Below are positions 32,767-45,864 of a stretch of DNA of 64,000 nucleotides, one piece after another (position 1 is the stretch's first letter; each line of letters opens with the position of its first letter). Source of the stretch: Caulochytrium protostelioides (Eukaryota > Chytridiomycota > Caulochytriomycetes > Caulochytriales > Caulochytriaceae); contig ML014121.1 of NCBI GenBank assembly GCA_003615045.1, positions 181,697-245,696 of the forward strand, read 5' to 3'. Made by a program: the position numbers and the translations under genes. The notes below the pieces were generated by a model that was not told the origin of the DNA, did no database searches, and saw only the letters and a list, made by a program, of their open reading frames with translations.

Positions 32767-35211
32767 CTAGGACGCTAATGGCTCGGACAGGGCAAGACTA
32801 CGAAGTTCGGCCTGGACCGAAGCGAGGTGCGCCTTAAGGGGCGCGACGCTGCGCAGCAGCTGGGGAATCATGTGGACGCCGAACGAAAAGGCCGTGCCCG
32901 GTGGCATCAGCCCGCTGTGCGGCGAAATGCCAGCTATTGGCGGCACGCCCGGATGGTGTGACCCTCCCGACGCACCCCCCGCGGCGCCCGCGGTGTTCGT
33001 TGTCGCTACCGTGTCATCTTTCAGAATTCCGCGGAGGACCGCGACCATATCGATTGTCGACATGGTGGGCACACGGTGCTCATCGGTCAGCTCGCCGAGC
33101 TCGATCAGGGCCTGCACTTGCCGCAGCGAGGTCTGGTACTGCGCCTTCAGCTGCTCGACCTGCGCCGGGTGGTCGGCCACGAGGCCCTTCAGCTGATCCT
33201 GGACGTCGAGCCAGACCAGCTTCAGATCTTCCACGTGGAGCGCGAACCGCCGCATGTTTTCCAAGTCGGCGCGGATGGCCCGCTGGTTCGTCATCAGCTC
33301 CGGGGGGATGGCCAGGCTGCGGGCTTCGGAGACGTCGCGGCGGCCCGGGTGCCCCCCGACGCGGCGGAAGGCCGAGACCGGGGTCATGTGGCCCTCACCC
33401 ATGTCCGAGCCGCTCTCGAACCCGGCCTCGTGGCCGCGGTCGGTATCGTCGTTGTCAGCGCTGCCGGCGCCGACCATCCCGATCCCGATGCCTACCGCGC
33501 TGTCCTGCTGGCCGTGCTGGCCCGTCGCCGCCGAGGTACCCGGCGACACCGTTGAGTCGTCCACCACGAGGTCATCGAAGTCGTCATCCCAGCTCTCGAA
33601 CTGCGCCGCGCGCCGCTTCTCGCGCACCCGCTTGCGATGCTGGCTCGCCTTGGCCTGCACGCTCGGCACCAGCCAGGGCGACATGGCCACCGAGCCAGCG
33701 ACGGACGCGGATGCAGGCCGTGGAGAGTCGGAGGGCATCGCGGCGTTAGAGGATTGCGCGGCGGCCGGGGCCGTTTGCAGCGCGAGGGCGGCACCGATTG
33801 ACGGGAGGGCGCCCGATGTCGCTGGACGCGCCGGCGCGGCGGCCGGCGCGGCCGGCGCTGCACTGCCGGCGGTCGCGACCGTCGCGGCCGTGCGCGTCAG
33901 CCGCGTGTCGCGGCCCAACGGTGGCGCGGAGCCGGCGGCGGGCCGCACCGACCGCAGGGCGAGCGCATCATCGTCCAGGTCGGCGAGATCGTCGCTGCTG
34001 GACCGGCTCCAGCGGTCGCTCGCGTCGTCTTCGGGATCATCGTCCATCAGCAGGCCGACGGTCCCGCCGGAGAGCGCATCCTCGCGCCACTTCTGGAGGT
34101 CCATCGTGGGCGCGCTCTGGACGCGGCGCGCCGGTGGCGGCTGTGATGGCGCGTGGGCGGCGCCTGCGGCCGGGTTGAGGGCGCCGACGGGCGACGTGAC
34201 GCCGACGCTGGCGCCGAGATTCAAGAGATGGCTCGGATCCGGCTCGAGCTCGTCGCGGTCCCAGTCCTCGCTGCTCGAGGAGGCCTCGTCGCTGAACGCG
34301 GCATGGTTCGAGTGGCGCAGCCGCGGCGATCGGGCGGCGCCGTCGGCGACGGGCGGCCGGAATCGGATCGTCTCGGTCGGCGTCGTCGCGAGGTCCGCGA
34401 TGTTGCTCGCCGGGCCCGGCGGCGACACGGACGCCGGCGACGCCGCGATCCAGCGGCTCCGCTGGGCGTCACTCGGGTCCGCAGACCCTTTGGCGGCGGG
34501 GACGGCGACGGGGACGGCAGCGATGGCGGTGGGTGGCCGCGCGGGGGCATCGGTCAGATCACTCAACTGCACCAGGCCGATAGCCGTCGTGGCGGCGGCG
34601 GCGGCGGCGGCGGCGGCCTCGGCGGCCGCCCCGGTGCCCGGTGGCGCGCGCGCCGACGGCGGCGCTATTGGCGACGCGGGGCGCACCAGCGGCGTCGTGG
34701 ACCCAGACACCGCGCTCGGGAGCGGGGGTGGACTCGTGCCGGGGGCCGGCGCTGGCCCTGATGTCGGAGCGGCGGCGGCGGCGGCGGACGCCGCGGCGAG
34801 GGCCGGATCGGAGAAGGCAGCAGCGGGCGCCGACGGCGCGTTGGCGGCGGCGGCGGCAGCAGGAGCAGCGGCGGCGGCGGCGGCGGCCCCCAGCGCCCGC
34901 TGCGAGCCGAGGATCGCGCTGCTGCTCACGACGCGGCGGGCCTCGCGGCCGCCACTAGCGGCCGGGTCGGGCAGGACGGCGGCCGTGCGGGCGGGCGAGT
35001 TCGTCTGGGAGGCGGCGGGCGTCATGAGCGCGTGAACGCGGGAGCGGAGTTCTGGAAAGGCCCAGCCGATCTTAGGCATCCCGATGGCGCCGGCCATGCC
35101 TGAGGCGAGCACGATGGCGCCGATGCGGCGCTTGACCTTGCGGGCGCCCTTCGTGGATACGGCGGCGGCCGCCGCCGCGGACCTAGCCCGGCCATCGTCG
35201 TCCTCGGCCAT
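32767..35211 (-). CDS. Unrecognised 814-residue protein with WDDDFDD motif
   Basis: A single ORF starting at an ATG. A basic N-terminus (KGARKVKRR) precedes one moderately hydrophobic stretch (residues about 28-48). Long Ala/Pro/Ser low-complexity stretches fill residues 50-510. A KRVREKRRAAQFESWDDDFD segment around W541 is the most conserved-looking short motif; basic residues followed by W-D-D-D-F-D suggest a docking peptide. Residues about 630-720 form an amphipathic helical domain (IPPELMTNQRAIRADLENM and LKLVWLDVQDQLKGLV). Acidic W-D-D-F-type motifs occur in several fungal signalling and trafficking scaffolds, but I do not recognise the family and assign no function. Confidence 0.6.
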   Translation of the reverse strand: MAEDDDGRARSAAAAAAVSTKGARKVKRRIGAIVLASGMAGAIGMPKIGWAFPELRSRVHALMTPAASQTNSPARTAAVLPDPAASGGREARRVVSSSAILGSQRALGAAAAAAAAPAAAAAANAPSAPAAAFSDPALAAASAAAAAAPTSGPAPAPGTSPPPLPSAVSGSTTPLVRPASPIAPPSARAPPGTGAAAEAAAAAAAAATTAIGLVQLSDLTDAPARPPTAIAAVPVAVPAAKGSADPSDAQRSRWIAASPASVSPPGPASNIADLATTPTETIRFRPPVADGAARSPRLRHSNHAAFSDEASSSSEDWDRDELEPDPSHLLNLGASVGVTSPVGALNPAAGAAHAPSQPPPARRVQSAPTMDLQKWREDALSGGTVGLLMDDDPEDDASDRWSRSSSDDLADLDDDALALRSVRPAAGSAPPLGRDTRLTRTAATVATAGSAAPAAPAAAPARPATSGALPSIGAALALQTAPAAAQSSNAAMPSDSPRPASASVAGSVAMSPWLVPSVQAKASQHRKRVREKRRAAQFESWDDDFDDLVVDDSTVSPGTSAATGQHGQQDSAVGIGIGMVGAGSADNDDTDRGHEAGFESGSDMGEGHMTPVSAFRRVGGHPGRRDVSEARSLAIPPELMTNQRAIRADLENMRRFALHVEDLKLVWLDVQDQLKGLVADHPAQVEQLKAQYQTSLRQVQALIELGELTDEHRVPTMSTIDMVAVLRGILKDDTVATTNTAGAAGGASGGSHHPGVPPIAGISPHSGLMPPGTAFSFGVHMIPQLLRSVAPLKAHLASVQAELRSLALSEPLAS

Positions 35212-36886
35212 CGTGGCGCTGCCGCTTCGTTGCCCCGCGCGACGGCACGAGGCCTGGATCTCCCGGAACGTCGAGACTCCACGTCACGGCGTCCAGCCCG
35301 ATCTCCCGGCGTGGCACTGCTTTCTCAAGAAAGGCCGGGGTCAGACAACCGGGCAGGCCGATGCACGATGGAAACCGAGCAACGGCGATCGTGGGGAAGG
35401 ATCGACGCGTCAGATCGCCGTCGCCAGGCTTCTGTCGTCACTCGTAGCAGCGATAGCGTTGTCGTATCGTTGTGCCGCCACGTCCCAACAGAGACAGGGA
35501 GGGATCGGCAGCCCACCACGCGGCGTCGTAGGCGGGTAGGCGGCGCCGCAGGCGCAGATCGGGCGGCCGCTGAAGCGAATGCCGTGGTTGCGACTGGTGC
35601 AACGAGATCGGATGAGAGGGGCAGCGCGGCGAAGGCGGCAAGAGCCGCTGGAGCACAAAGAAGAGGTGGAGCACACGAGGGGGATGTTGGTATCACATAA
35701 TCGTGGGGTCGTCTCGACGGAGAGGCCCAACGGACAGGCCACAGGGATGGCTCGCGGACCACGGACAAGCCTCTTTTTTTCTGAATAACGGGTATGGTGC
35801 GGTGATCCGAGCAGCCGCCTCTTGCCGATCAACACGGTGAGAAATCGCGTGGCGCTGCGGTCGTCTCGGTCGTCCCCTCCGCCGCTCCCCGATCCGCGCT
35901 CGCCATGCGACGCGCCGCTTCCTCGCCTCCAAGGCTGAGTCGCATGCGAATAAGCGCGACGCCACAACCCACATCGACGGCTCGCGGCCACCCACGAGCA
36001 TGAGAGCGCAGGAGACGCGGACGCGGCGGCCGTGGGTGGGCTGGGCGATGTCCACGACTGACGCGAGCGGCGGGCGGCGGCGGCGGCGGCGGCGGCGGCG
36101 GCACGACTCGCGAAGGCGATCGTCCAACCCACGGCCCTCGTGGTCCTCACCCGCGCCTGGGCACCGGCGACCCTGGCACAGGCATGTGGGCCACGGCCCC
36201 GTCCGCGGCGGCGACGGCGCCGGCGACGACCCATCGCTGTGACGCATCCGTGCCCAACAGCCCCGTCCTCGGCGGCCGGCGGCCAGCATCCGGCGCGCCG
36301 CGGGCCATGGACGGCGTCAATCGGCCGCAGGAAGGAAGCAAGCAAGCAAGCAAGCAAGGAGGCAAGGAAGGAAGGAAGGAAGGAAGGAAGGGGCCGCCGG
36401 CGGCCGGTAGCCGGCTCGAAGCATCGATCCACACGCGACCCGGCGGTGTGATGATTCACAGATCGGATCGGACGCGCTTTCGCCGGTGAAGTGGCCGACG
36501 GTGGAGTCGATCACGGCAGCGAAGGACATCGCCGCGGACGCCGACGCCGACGCCGATGCGGACGCGAGGGCCGCCAGGGCGGGTATCAGGCGCCCTGCGT
36601 CTCGCCCGCGGTCGTCGCGCGCGCCGCGTCGGAGATCCAAGCCGGCGCTAGGCCCGGTCACGGTGCACGGGCCCCCCCGATGGAGGCGCAAATGCATTCG
36701 TCGCAGAGGCGCCCACGCCCATGGCATGCCGAAGTATCGATGGCGAGAGAGCCCACCCCCGCAGGACGCGAGGCCTCCGCCAGAGCCGGGCTAGGATCGC
36801 CGGACCAAGCATACCACGCGACGGCCAGGCATGCATGTGTCATGCGAGGCGGTGTCATCCTCCAGATGCCTCCGATCACCAACTGA
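35212..36886. other. Intergenic region upstream of the 814-residue gene
   Basis: About 1.7 kb. A 349-residue minus-strand frame here is composed of repeat translations (poly-Ala, poly-Arg, Leu-Ala runs) and was judged spurious. It contains a GGC tract near 36070-36100 and the tetranucleotide repeats at 36337-36390. Confidence 0.45.
36337..36390. repeat. Tetranucleotide tracts (GCAA)n and (GGAA)n
   Basis: Five to six GCAA units, then AGGAGGCAA, then about six GGAA units. The purine strand is the plus strand. It is intergenic. Confidence 0.9.
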
Positions 36887-37457
36887 GTATCCGAGGCATC
36901 AAATGACCATGAGATTACGAAAGGCGGGTTTGCCCCTGGGCGCAACGGCGAGATCGCCGTCCTTACAGCTTGGGCGTACCAGGCGTGCGCTCATCGGTTC
37001 CGCACCGTCCTGGTCGTTAAGTTCCGGACGACCCAGGTGCATGCCGAGACGAATGACCTCCTGGCCAAGGTGCAAACCCGGGACTCGAGGGCCGTGCCGA
37101 TCTCTCCGCGTCCCGAGCGGGTGCCCCCCCTCCGACCGACGGCCGTCAACCCAGTTCGCACGATCGAGGTGTATACCCAGACGCATGTGGCCCTGAAACC
37201 CGGTCAACACCGGCGCCAGGGGACCGTGGTTCGAGGTTTGTTGTGGTGTGAATGTATTAACGGCAAGTTTGCGAACCGCGATGCCGCGTTGAAAATCTGA
37301 CACTGCTCGGCCTTACCCATCAGACCGAAGGCGCTATGCCGCAACCCCAAGCAAGCCCCCCTACGGCCCGTGATCGGCAAGCTCATCCGCCTCTGAGCCA
37401 AAATGCGCGCTGCCTCGGTCGAAGACCCCTGGGGGGCATCACAGAGGGCGTGGTGTG
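36887..37457 (+). mobile_element. Fanzor/TnpB-like nuclease relic, C-terminal part (copy 1)
   Basis: In one plus-strand frame the translation contains a RuvC-region sequence. The stretch RTVLVVKFRTTQVHAETND (about 36999-37055) parallels the V-EYRTT segment of Fanzor proteins. GLLWCECINGKFANRD (37230-37282) parallels their zinc-finger plus RuvC-III motif, in which NRD is followed by an AA-NI helix. The helix reads AALKI and is cut by a TGA at 37298, where copy 2 has an Arg codon. Beyond that stop the frame continues recognisably (IRPKALCRNP, VIGKLI). A stop at 36884-36886 bounds the open segment upstream, and no earlier RuvC motifs were found. The copy is therefore 5'-truncated and inactive. 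It aligns with copy 2 at 45249-45515 over its last 175 bases. Assignment rests on motif recognition. Confidence 0.65.
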
Positions 37458-37531
37458 CGGGTTGGGTCGTTGGGTCCGTGTGTTCGTCAAAATGATCATA
37501 TTCTACTGGATAAGAAAAAGACGATCCGCGC

Positions 37532-37822
37532 TTAGACGGTGACCATCTCGCGGAGACGACGGATGGTGGAGCGGGTGGTAGAGCCGGAGGTGGTGCCGAC
37601 CGTGTAGGCACCGCCAGCCGTGGTCTTCTTGCAGCTCTTGCACTTCCAGATGCCAACGGCCTGGCGCTTGACGGCATCCTTACCGCAGAACGCACAAGTG
37701 TACTTGGCGTGCTGGGTGATTTCCATCTTCTTAATCTGCTTACGCAGAGAAGCACCGTAGCGGGTGCCGTACTTGCCGGTGATACCGACCTTCTTGGTGT
37801 GCTTCTGTAAACATGCAGCCAT
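37532..37822 (-). CDS. RPL43: 60S ribosomal protein eL43 (L37a)
   Basis: The mature core ([20 protein letters not shown] onward) matches eL43 essentially end to end. The C4 zinc ribbon is at C43, C46, C61 and C64, and the closing segment is STIRRLREM. With the ATG at 37822 the product is 96 residues and starts [13 protein letters not shown], whereas eL43 normally starts MAKRTKKVG or similar. The six extra codons end in TTTACAG directly before AAG, and a T-rich tract lies just upstream (about 37831-37844). The start region may therefore be the 3' end of an intron whose first exon carries only the initiator codons. No convincing GTRNGT donor was found upstream, so the simple ATG is listed with this caveat. 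Confidence 0.92.
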   Translation of the reverse strand: MAACLQKHTKKVGITGKYGTRYGASLRKQIKKMEITQHAKYTCAFCGKDAVKRQAVGIWKCKSCKKTTAGGAYTVGTTSGSTTRSTIRRLREMVTV

Positions 37823-40800
37823 CGCAGAAAAATGAGAAAAAAAGCTGGTGAGTGGAAATGCGCTCTCTTTCGAACAAATTGCGGGAGACATGGAGGCCGT
37901 TTTGTGAGGCAGCATATCAGAAGATCCAGAGTCGAGCGACGGCATCACATGATTTGCACGAGACATCCATGCTCGGATCATATCCTGTCATGCCCGGTCC
38001 CGAGTGACACCATAACCCGATGATCAGCCCGCGCCGTCGGTGAGCCCAGCGGTGATCACGTGGCGCATGCCTACACTCGCCTGTAACCACGGGGTGGCGA
38101 ACACCTCCGGGTGGCCTGGAAACGTGGTCGACCGCCTAGGCCCCCGGCGCTATTCGTCAGGCTGTTCGTCTCATCGTCCACGTTGCTGGGAGCGGGAGCG
38201 TGGCGGCCAAGCCAGTCACGCTGTGATCACGCATCGTCATTCGCTTCGAACGAGGGACGGCACACGGGGCACGACGACGTGGCGAGTGGTGACCACCACA
38301 TCACGGACAAGCCAAGCAACGCAGAGCAACCAGGGAGCGAGGACACGCGGCCCTTCACGGGCCATGCACGACCGGCAGGCTCCCGATCGCCCCGTCACTT
38401 GCGGGATCGCGGGCGAAGGACCACGCACGAGACGTTGGGGAAGAGCGACGGTCGCCGGTTTCCGCATAAGATGGCGTCCGAGGCAAGGCCATCTGGTCAG
38501 CGGTCCGCCCCGGAGCGGTCTTATGAGAGACGGGACCGTTCGACGAGATAGTATCGCGTCGACCGCGTCTCGGGGACGGCGCTCGCCTGTCGCAGCGATC
38601 ATCACGCCGGTCCGTTGTCCGGGAGGGTCGGATGCATGCCGAACTCCGTGCGTGGAGAAACCGTGAGACGCCGCGGCCCGGCTCCACGTAGCGGCAGACG
38701 GCGCTCAGGGAGTGGTGCGACCAAGCCGCGGCCTGAAAGCCGAATCAGCCCCTTCCGCCCATTCCCGGCGGCCGAGCACGAGCATCCGTAAACCAGGGCG
38801 GGGCCATCGTTCAGCTGCGTCTCGACGGGCAGCGATTCGGCCCACCGCGACGAGATTTCTGCGCACATGGAACCTGGCCCTCACGTAGCGATGATGAGGC
38901 CTCTTCCAGCGGAGCGAGGGACGGCCAGGAACGATGGACAGCGGTCTGGTATGCCAGTCGGCGGATATGGCGGATATGGCGGCAGCCCAGGGATGGTTTT
39001 AGGGGTCTGGACGGTGGTTTCGCTCTGATATGCGGTCAACTAGCTCGTTCTAGCCAACTTACGGCCATTGTGAATGTAGAAAGTCGTGGGGTACGGGGAA
39101 CAAGGACAACTGGCGGATGGCGATTCAGAAGCCTTAGCTGTCGAAGGCACGACTCACCTCTCCACGTTCACGACCTCGTCTCCTGTCTCTCTCCTACACT
39201 TGGATCATGTCGTGCTCTTGGACGCCTGGTATACTTCTAGTAGCCTCCTGGCTCTCCTCGAAACGCCTCGGTCCTGCCGCCCGTTGGATGGGTGGATGGA
39301 TGGATGGATGGCCAGAGGCGCGGCCGCGCTCGGGCCGGCCACCGGCGTCCCGCTCTCGACAGGGGCGGGGGCCCCTCGCGCCTGTCGCCGTCGCCTTCCC
39401 CTCCTCCGCCTGAGAGTCAGCCTCGTCGGCTGCGCGCGAGGGCAGCACGCCCGCGGGGCATCCACCGGCGCCTCGCCGGAGAGGGACCCCCCGCCGCGCG
39501 CGTGCGAGGTATGACGAAAAGCACTCGGTCGATCTCGCCCACTTAGGCGCCGCTCACACCGAGCAGTCTCGGGATCGACCGCTACAAACTCACCGCGGCC
39601 GGTCGCCACGTGTCATCTGTTCTAGACATCGCCGATAAACGATCATAGCGATGCCGAGCGCGTTGAAAGAAACACGGCATGCCCGTGGACGCCTGCATCC
39701 AATGGGCCTGTTGAAATATGGAACGATGGAAACGCAGTCAGCATCGAGCATGCCTACCGCTTGCACACATGGTGGACACACATCAGCGATGTTCACAAGC
39801 TTGGCTGTGATAGCCCCTCGTCGGAGATCGTTGCGTTGTGCTGCAGATCACGCTGGCGGGGACATCATCGCATGGGGCACATCGTGGTCGGGTGCCACGC
39901 CGATCTCTCAGGGTCCCCAATCGTGCATCGACCGCGTCTTGGCCGACATGGGACGCCTCGTCATCGAGCTACAACGGATCCTCAGCTGGTAGTGAGGCGT
40001 TTTTATCGCCATGGAGGCGTGAGGCGCGGCTCGCATTCAACCATCTGAATCGTCTTGAATTGTCCAAATCGACCAAAAAATAGATGTCTTGTCCGATGCT
40101 ATATGAAGCGAGATGACTCCTCCTTGGAAAGGAGTGCCTTCTGCTGCGAGGTGGCTCGAGTGCTGAGTGTCGCCGAAGGGCGCCCCCCTCACGAAATGAA
40201 GTGTGGCACCCCGGTGGGATGAAGGCGCGGCTCGCGCCAATGCGTAAAAAAAGAGCCTCGCATCTCATCAAAAAAATCATGTCCCCCGGCGTTCGCAAAA
40301 CACGTCGTTTGCCGAGTGGTCTCGACGCATCGAGCGGGTGAGACATGGCCGATGCACGGGGCCCGACCAGGCGGAAGAAGGTGCCTTTTGCTTGAGTAAT
40401 TTCCCATGCGCACCATCAAATTATGTCGTATGCGGGGGGCCGAGAACGCACACCAGCGGATGCTCCCCTCCCCCTCCCTCACTGCCGGGTGCACGGCAGA
40501 CATTCATGTTGGTCTAAATTCAGCAGAGATGAGGAGGCGTCGCGCTAAGTATGGATCCCGACTCCCGCGCTCTTTCCAGGCCAAACGGCCCTCTAACGCT
40601 AATTTTGACTCAATGGACGGGGCGACGATGAGATGCAGACGCGCCGAGGGCGCGACCGCCGAGGGCGCTCTAGGGCGATGTCCTTTTCATAGCGCACCAC
40701 TCGCCTTCGGACCTTCGAGCTTTCGGGTGATGCCCGCGCGAAGCCTTCGAACATGGCAGGCATACAGACTCCCAGCGGGCGCGATCTGGTGGCCTGCGGA

Positions 40801-41385
40801 AGAGCGACCGACAAGACGCCTGAGCAGCGAAGCGGGAGCGGCTCAGGGTCCACGGCCGACGGAGCATCCTCGGCGTCCGCGGCGAAGGCTGATCTCCGGC
40901 GACGTTCTCGCAATCTTGAGGCGTCGTGAGAAGGAGACATACTCGCTGGCCGGCTCGAGGCGATGCCGCTGCGTGCTTTCGGCAGGCCGTCGTGCCATTT
41001 TCGCCGGCCGGAAGCGCGCACCTCAGGTTCTATGGGTGCATCCGACCATCCTTCGGATCGCGACGGTGCGATCGAAACGACCGTCGCAGGTTATCAGTCA
41101 TGCTTGGCACGACATGTCCAGATGAAAGAAATGCTGTTATTGTACAGAACTTAGTCCACGTGTTCAAAGGTGAGAACGTGCGTAGAGGTCTCGAGGGGAG
41201 CTAGACAATGGTTTTGGTATCCGACACTCCGGTCCTTATCTTCCGCCCATCCCCCACCCCCTTCCCCTCCTCCCTCCACCAATCACATTGTGCCGGTCAC
41301 ATTGTCGATTAATCTTGGCTCTGCTGTCGACGACATGCCGCTGGCTGACCGACCCGCATCCTTGCGCGGGCCTCGCCGCGCGACC
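37823..41385. other. 3.6-kb region without a convincing gene
   Basis: It lies between the divergent eL43 and Mid2-like genes. Overlapping frames on both strands (for example a 113-codon ATG frame at 39651-39992) have no recognisable domains. A GGAT repeat lies at 39284-39311. Around 40020-40450 there are A-runs and more mixed composition. RNA genes could be missed here. Confidence 0.4.
39284..39311. repeat. (GGAT)n tetranucleotide tract
   Basis: About six GGAT units with one GGGT interruption, intergenic. Confidence 0.85.
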
Positions 41386-45192
<3,807 letters not shown>

Positions 45193-45248
45193 TGGTCGAC
45201 TCTTATTATCTTTTATTTTTTCAACGAGATCGTATAGGCCTCACGCTC

Positions 45249-45515
45249 CACACCATGCCCTCCGTGTTGCCCCCACGGGTTCCCCACCGAGGCAGTACAC
45301 ATTTTGGTTCAGTGGTGGATGAGCTTGCCGATCTTGGGCTGCAACTCGGTTAGCTCGGGGTTGCAGCATAGCGCTATCGGTCTGACCAGCGAGGCCAGGT
45401 AGCGTCGGATGTTCAACGCGGCCTGAAGATCTACGTCTGGATGCGCCCAACGGACGACGTCCAGCGAGCCGCATGCCTCATCGGTGATCGATTCAATGGT
45501 AACCAATTTCACATC
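45249..45515 (-). mobile_element. Fanzor/TnpB-like nuclease relic, C-terminal end (copy 2)
   Basis: The minus-strand frame reads DVDLQAALNIRRYLASLVRP, the RuvC-III D-x-x-AA-NI motif of the TnpB/Fanzor family. A basic, Pro-rich tail (ELTELQPKIGKLIHH) and a stop codon at 45309-45311 follow. Nucleotides 45422 down to 45249 align with copy 1 (37283-37457, plus strand), about 70% by eye. The match continues about 60 bases past the stop, through CCAAAATG and CTGCCTCGGT blocks. Upstream of about 45515 the similarity fades and no other catalytic motif was found, so only the 3' end of the element remains. It lies 60 bases from the stop codon of the Mid2-like gene, in convergent orientation. Confidence 0.6.
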
Positions 45516-45600
45516 GACCGATCGAAGAGATGGGCGATGGCTAGAGCCATAGAAACAATCCAGCCATCAGCCCTCGAATGGATCGTGATTAGACCGTCGC

Positions 45601-45797
45601 GGCGTTCGTCACGCCCGTGAGGACGCGGCCGGGCTCGGTGCGCCCGGCGTGTCGCCCGAGGAGAGGTACGTCTCCATGCAGCGCGAGGCGATCCAGGGGT
45701 CCGCGACGGTGCCGTCGAAGGTCGACGTCGAGGACGATGTCGTCGGGCCGGGCAGTGCGGCGGTGCGCGACCAGGAGCTACGTCTGGCCGCCCCCAT
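45601..45797. other. GC3-rich coding-like island, strand undecided
   Basis: The island is open on both strands with third positions about 85-90% G/C in frames that share the same third position. Minus: a 62-codon frame from an ATG at 45797, preceded by TATATTTAATTA, containing FDGTVADPWIASRCMETYL. Plus: a frame without an early ATG that ends at TAA 45802-45804 and contains SPEERYVSMQREAIQGSATV. The plus reading has the more ordinary amino-acid mixture and could be a terminal exon or exon relic (a GATTAG lies just upstream). No family recognised. Confidence 0.35.
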
Positions 45798-45864
45798 TAA
45801 TTAAATATATGATGCTCCAAGCAAGTATGTGCGGGAGCCATACGCGATCAGAAACGACCCCCGC

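Noticed and set aside
35410-36459. 349-codon minus-strand frame
   Set aside because: Made of translated simple repeats (poly-Ala, poly-Arg, Leu-Ala runs) with Cys-rich tail; no domain.
39651-39992. 113-codon plus-strand ATG frame
   Set aside because: Composition is acceptable but third positions are not G/C-biased like the real genes, and nothing in it is recognised.
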